From the NCBI GenBank assembly GCA_947629595.1, contig CANREI010000077.1:1-5626 (forward strand): a stretch of 5,626 bases of DNA, written 5' to 3'. The DNA is from an uncultured Alphaproteobacteria bacterium (lineage in GTDB: Bacteria > Pseudomonadota > Alphaproteobacteria > CAAHEQ01 > UBA3637). Made by a program: the position numbers and the translations under genes. The stretch's first letter is position 1; every line of letters begins with the position of its first letter. This document shows positions 5,393 to 5,626 of the stretch, one piece after another. The notes under the pieces were generated by a model, which saw only the letters and a program-made list of their open reading frames with translations, had not been told where the DNA came from and did not search any database.

Positions 5393-5626
5393 TTACGAAA
5401 TTTTTTTGAAAACTTCGTCGGGATTGAATTCACGCGGAAAGGCAAACGATTCTTTCTCATATTTGCTTAATATGTATCGAAAATAAGTTAATACAAACAG
5501 TCGGGTCGCAGAGGATAACCCCGAACGACCCTTTATGCTGTCGATTTTGGAACACAATTCGTGAATGGTCACTTTCTCTCTGAAGCAGATATCTGCCAGT
5601 GACAGCCACGTTTCTCGATCCAATCG
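5393..5626 (-). CDS. Ribbon-helix-helix domain protein (RHH_4 type), C-terminal part
   Basis: The last 77 residues and the stop codon are visible; the start lies beyond the right edge. The frame stays open to the last base, with codons CGA TTG at 5626-5621, so the TTG there should be read as an internal Leu, not a start. The sequence RLDRETWLSLADIC, then KVTIHELCSKIDSIKG, then GLSSATRLFVLTYF, fits the RHH_4 pattern 'LExxfWxxLxxIA - SlxxLvxxID - nLSSAiRvFvLxy'. This is a small putative DNA-binding domain found mostly in Alphaproteobacteria. A short tail (about 55-77, KYEKES to FKKIS) follows the domain. The usual beta-strand with 'TS' would be upstream, off the window. Its target is unknown. 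The gene runs toward oadB and shares the structured gap with it; no intrinsic terminator for it is evident. Confidence 0.8.
   Translation of the reverse strand, partial: RLDRETWLSLADICFREKVTIHELCSKIDSIKGRSGLSSATRLFVLTYFRYILSKYEKESFAFPREFNPDEVFKKIS

Overview
The window looks like ordinary chromosome from a moderately AT-rich, probably anaerobic or fermentative member of the Alphaproteobacteria. That placement is an inference. It rests mainly on the partial gene at the right edge, a ribbon-helix-helix domain protein of the RHH_4 type that I know mostly from Alphaproteobacteria. A sodium-pumping decarboxylase operon fits a gut or other anaerobic lifestyle. No insertion sequence, CRISPR array, rRNA or tRNA gene was seen.

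Left part (1-1612, minus strand): a two-gene unit read leftwards. A 455-residue protein comes first. Its middle resembles phage-type (GH24) lysozymes, but it has no export signal. Two bases after its stop, the start of trpS (tryptophanyl-tRNA synthetase) follows and runs off the left edge.

Divergent intergenic region (1613-1971): very AT-rich. It holds a 74-bp element bounded by a perfect 10-bp inverted repeat with a second nested stem, a run of A/T tracts, and a credible sigma70-type promoter reading right.

Centre (1972-5206, plus strand): a tight oadG-oadA-oadB operon encoding the three subunits of a membrane Na+-translocating oxaloacetate decarboxylase. OadA removes CO2 from oxaloacetate onto its biotin. 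OadB decarboxylates the carboxybiotin and pumps Na+ out. OadG is the small membrane anchor that joins them. The 57-residue OadG gene is easy to miss because of its size. OadA closely resembles the divergent PycB/OadA type that I remember from Campylobacterota rather than the classical Klebsiella type. The catalytic residues I could place in OadA and OadB are all present.

Right part (5207-5626): a convergent intergenic region of 186 bp with strong, nested, partly mutually exclusive RNA pairing that I could not match to a known RNA family. After it comes the C-terminal part of the RHH_4 gene on the minus strand. The unexplained structured segments at 1690-1763 and 5220-5374 are the most interesting parts of the window.
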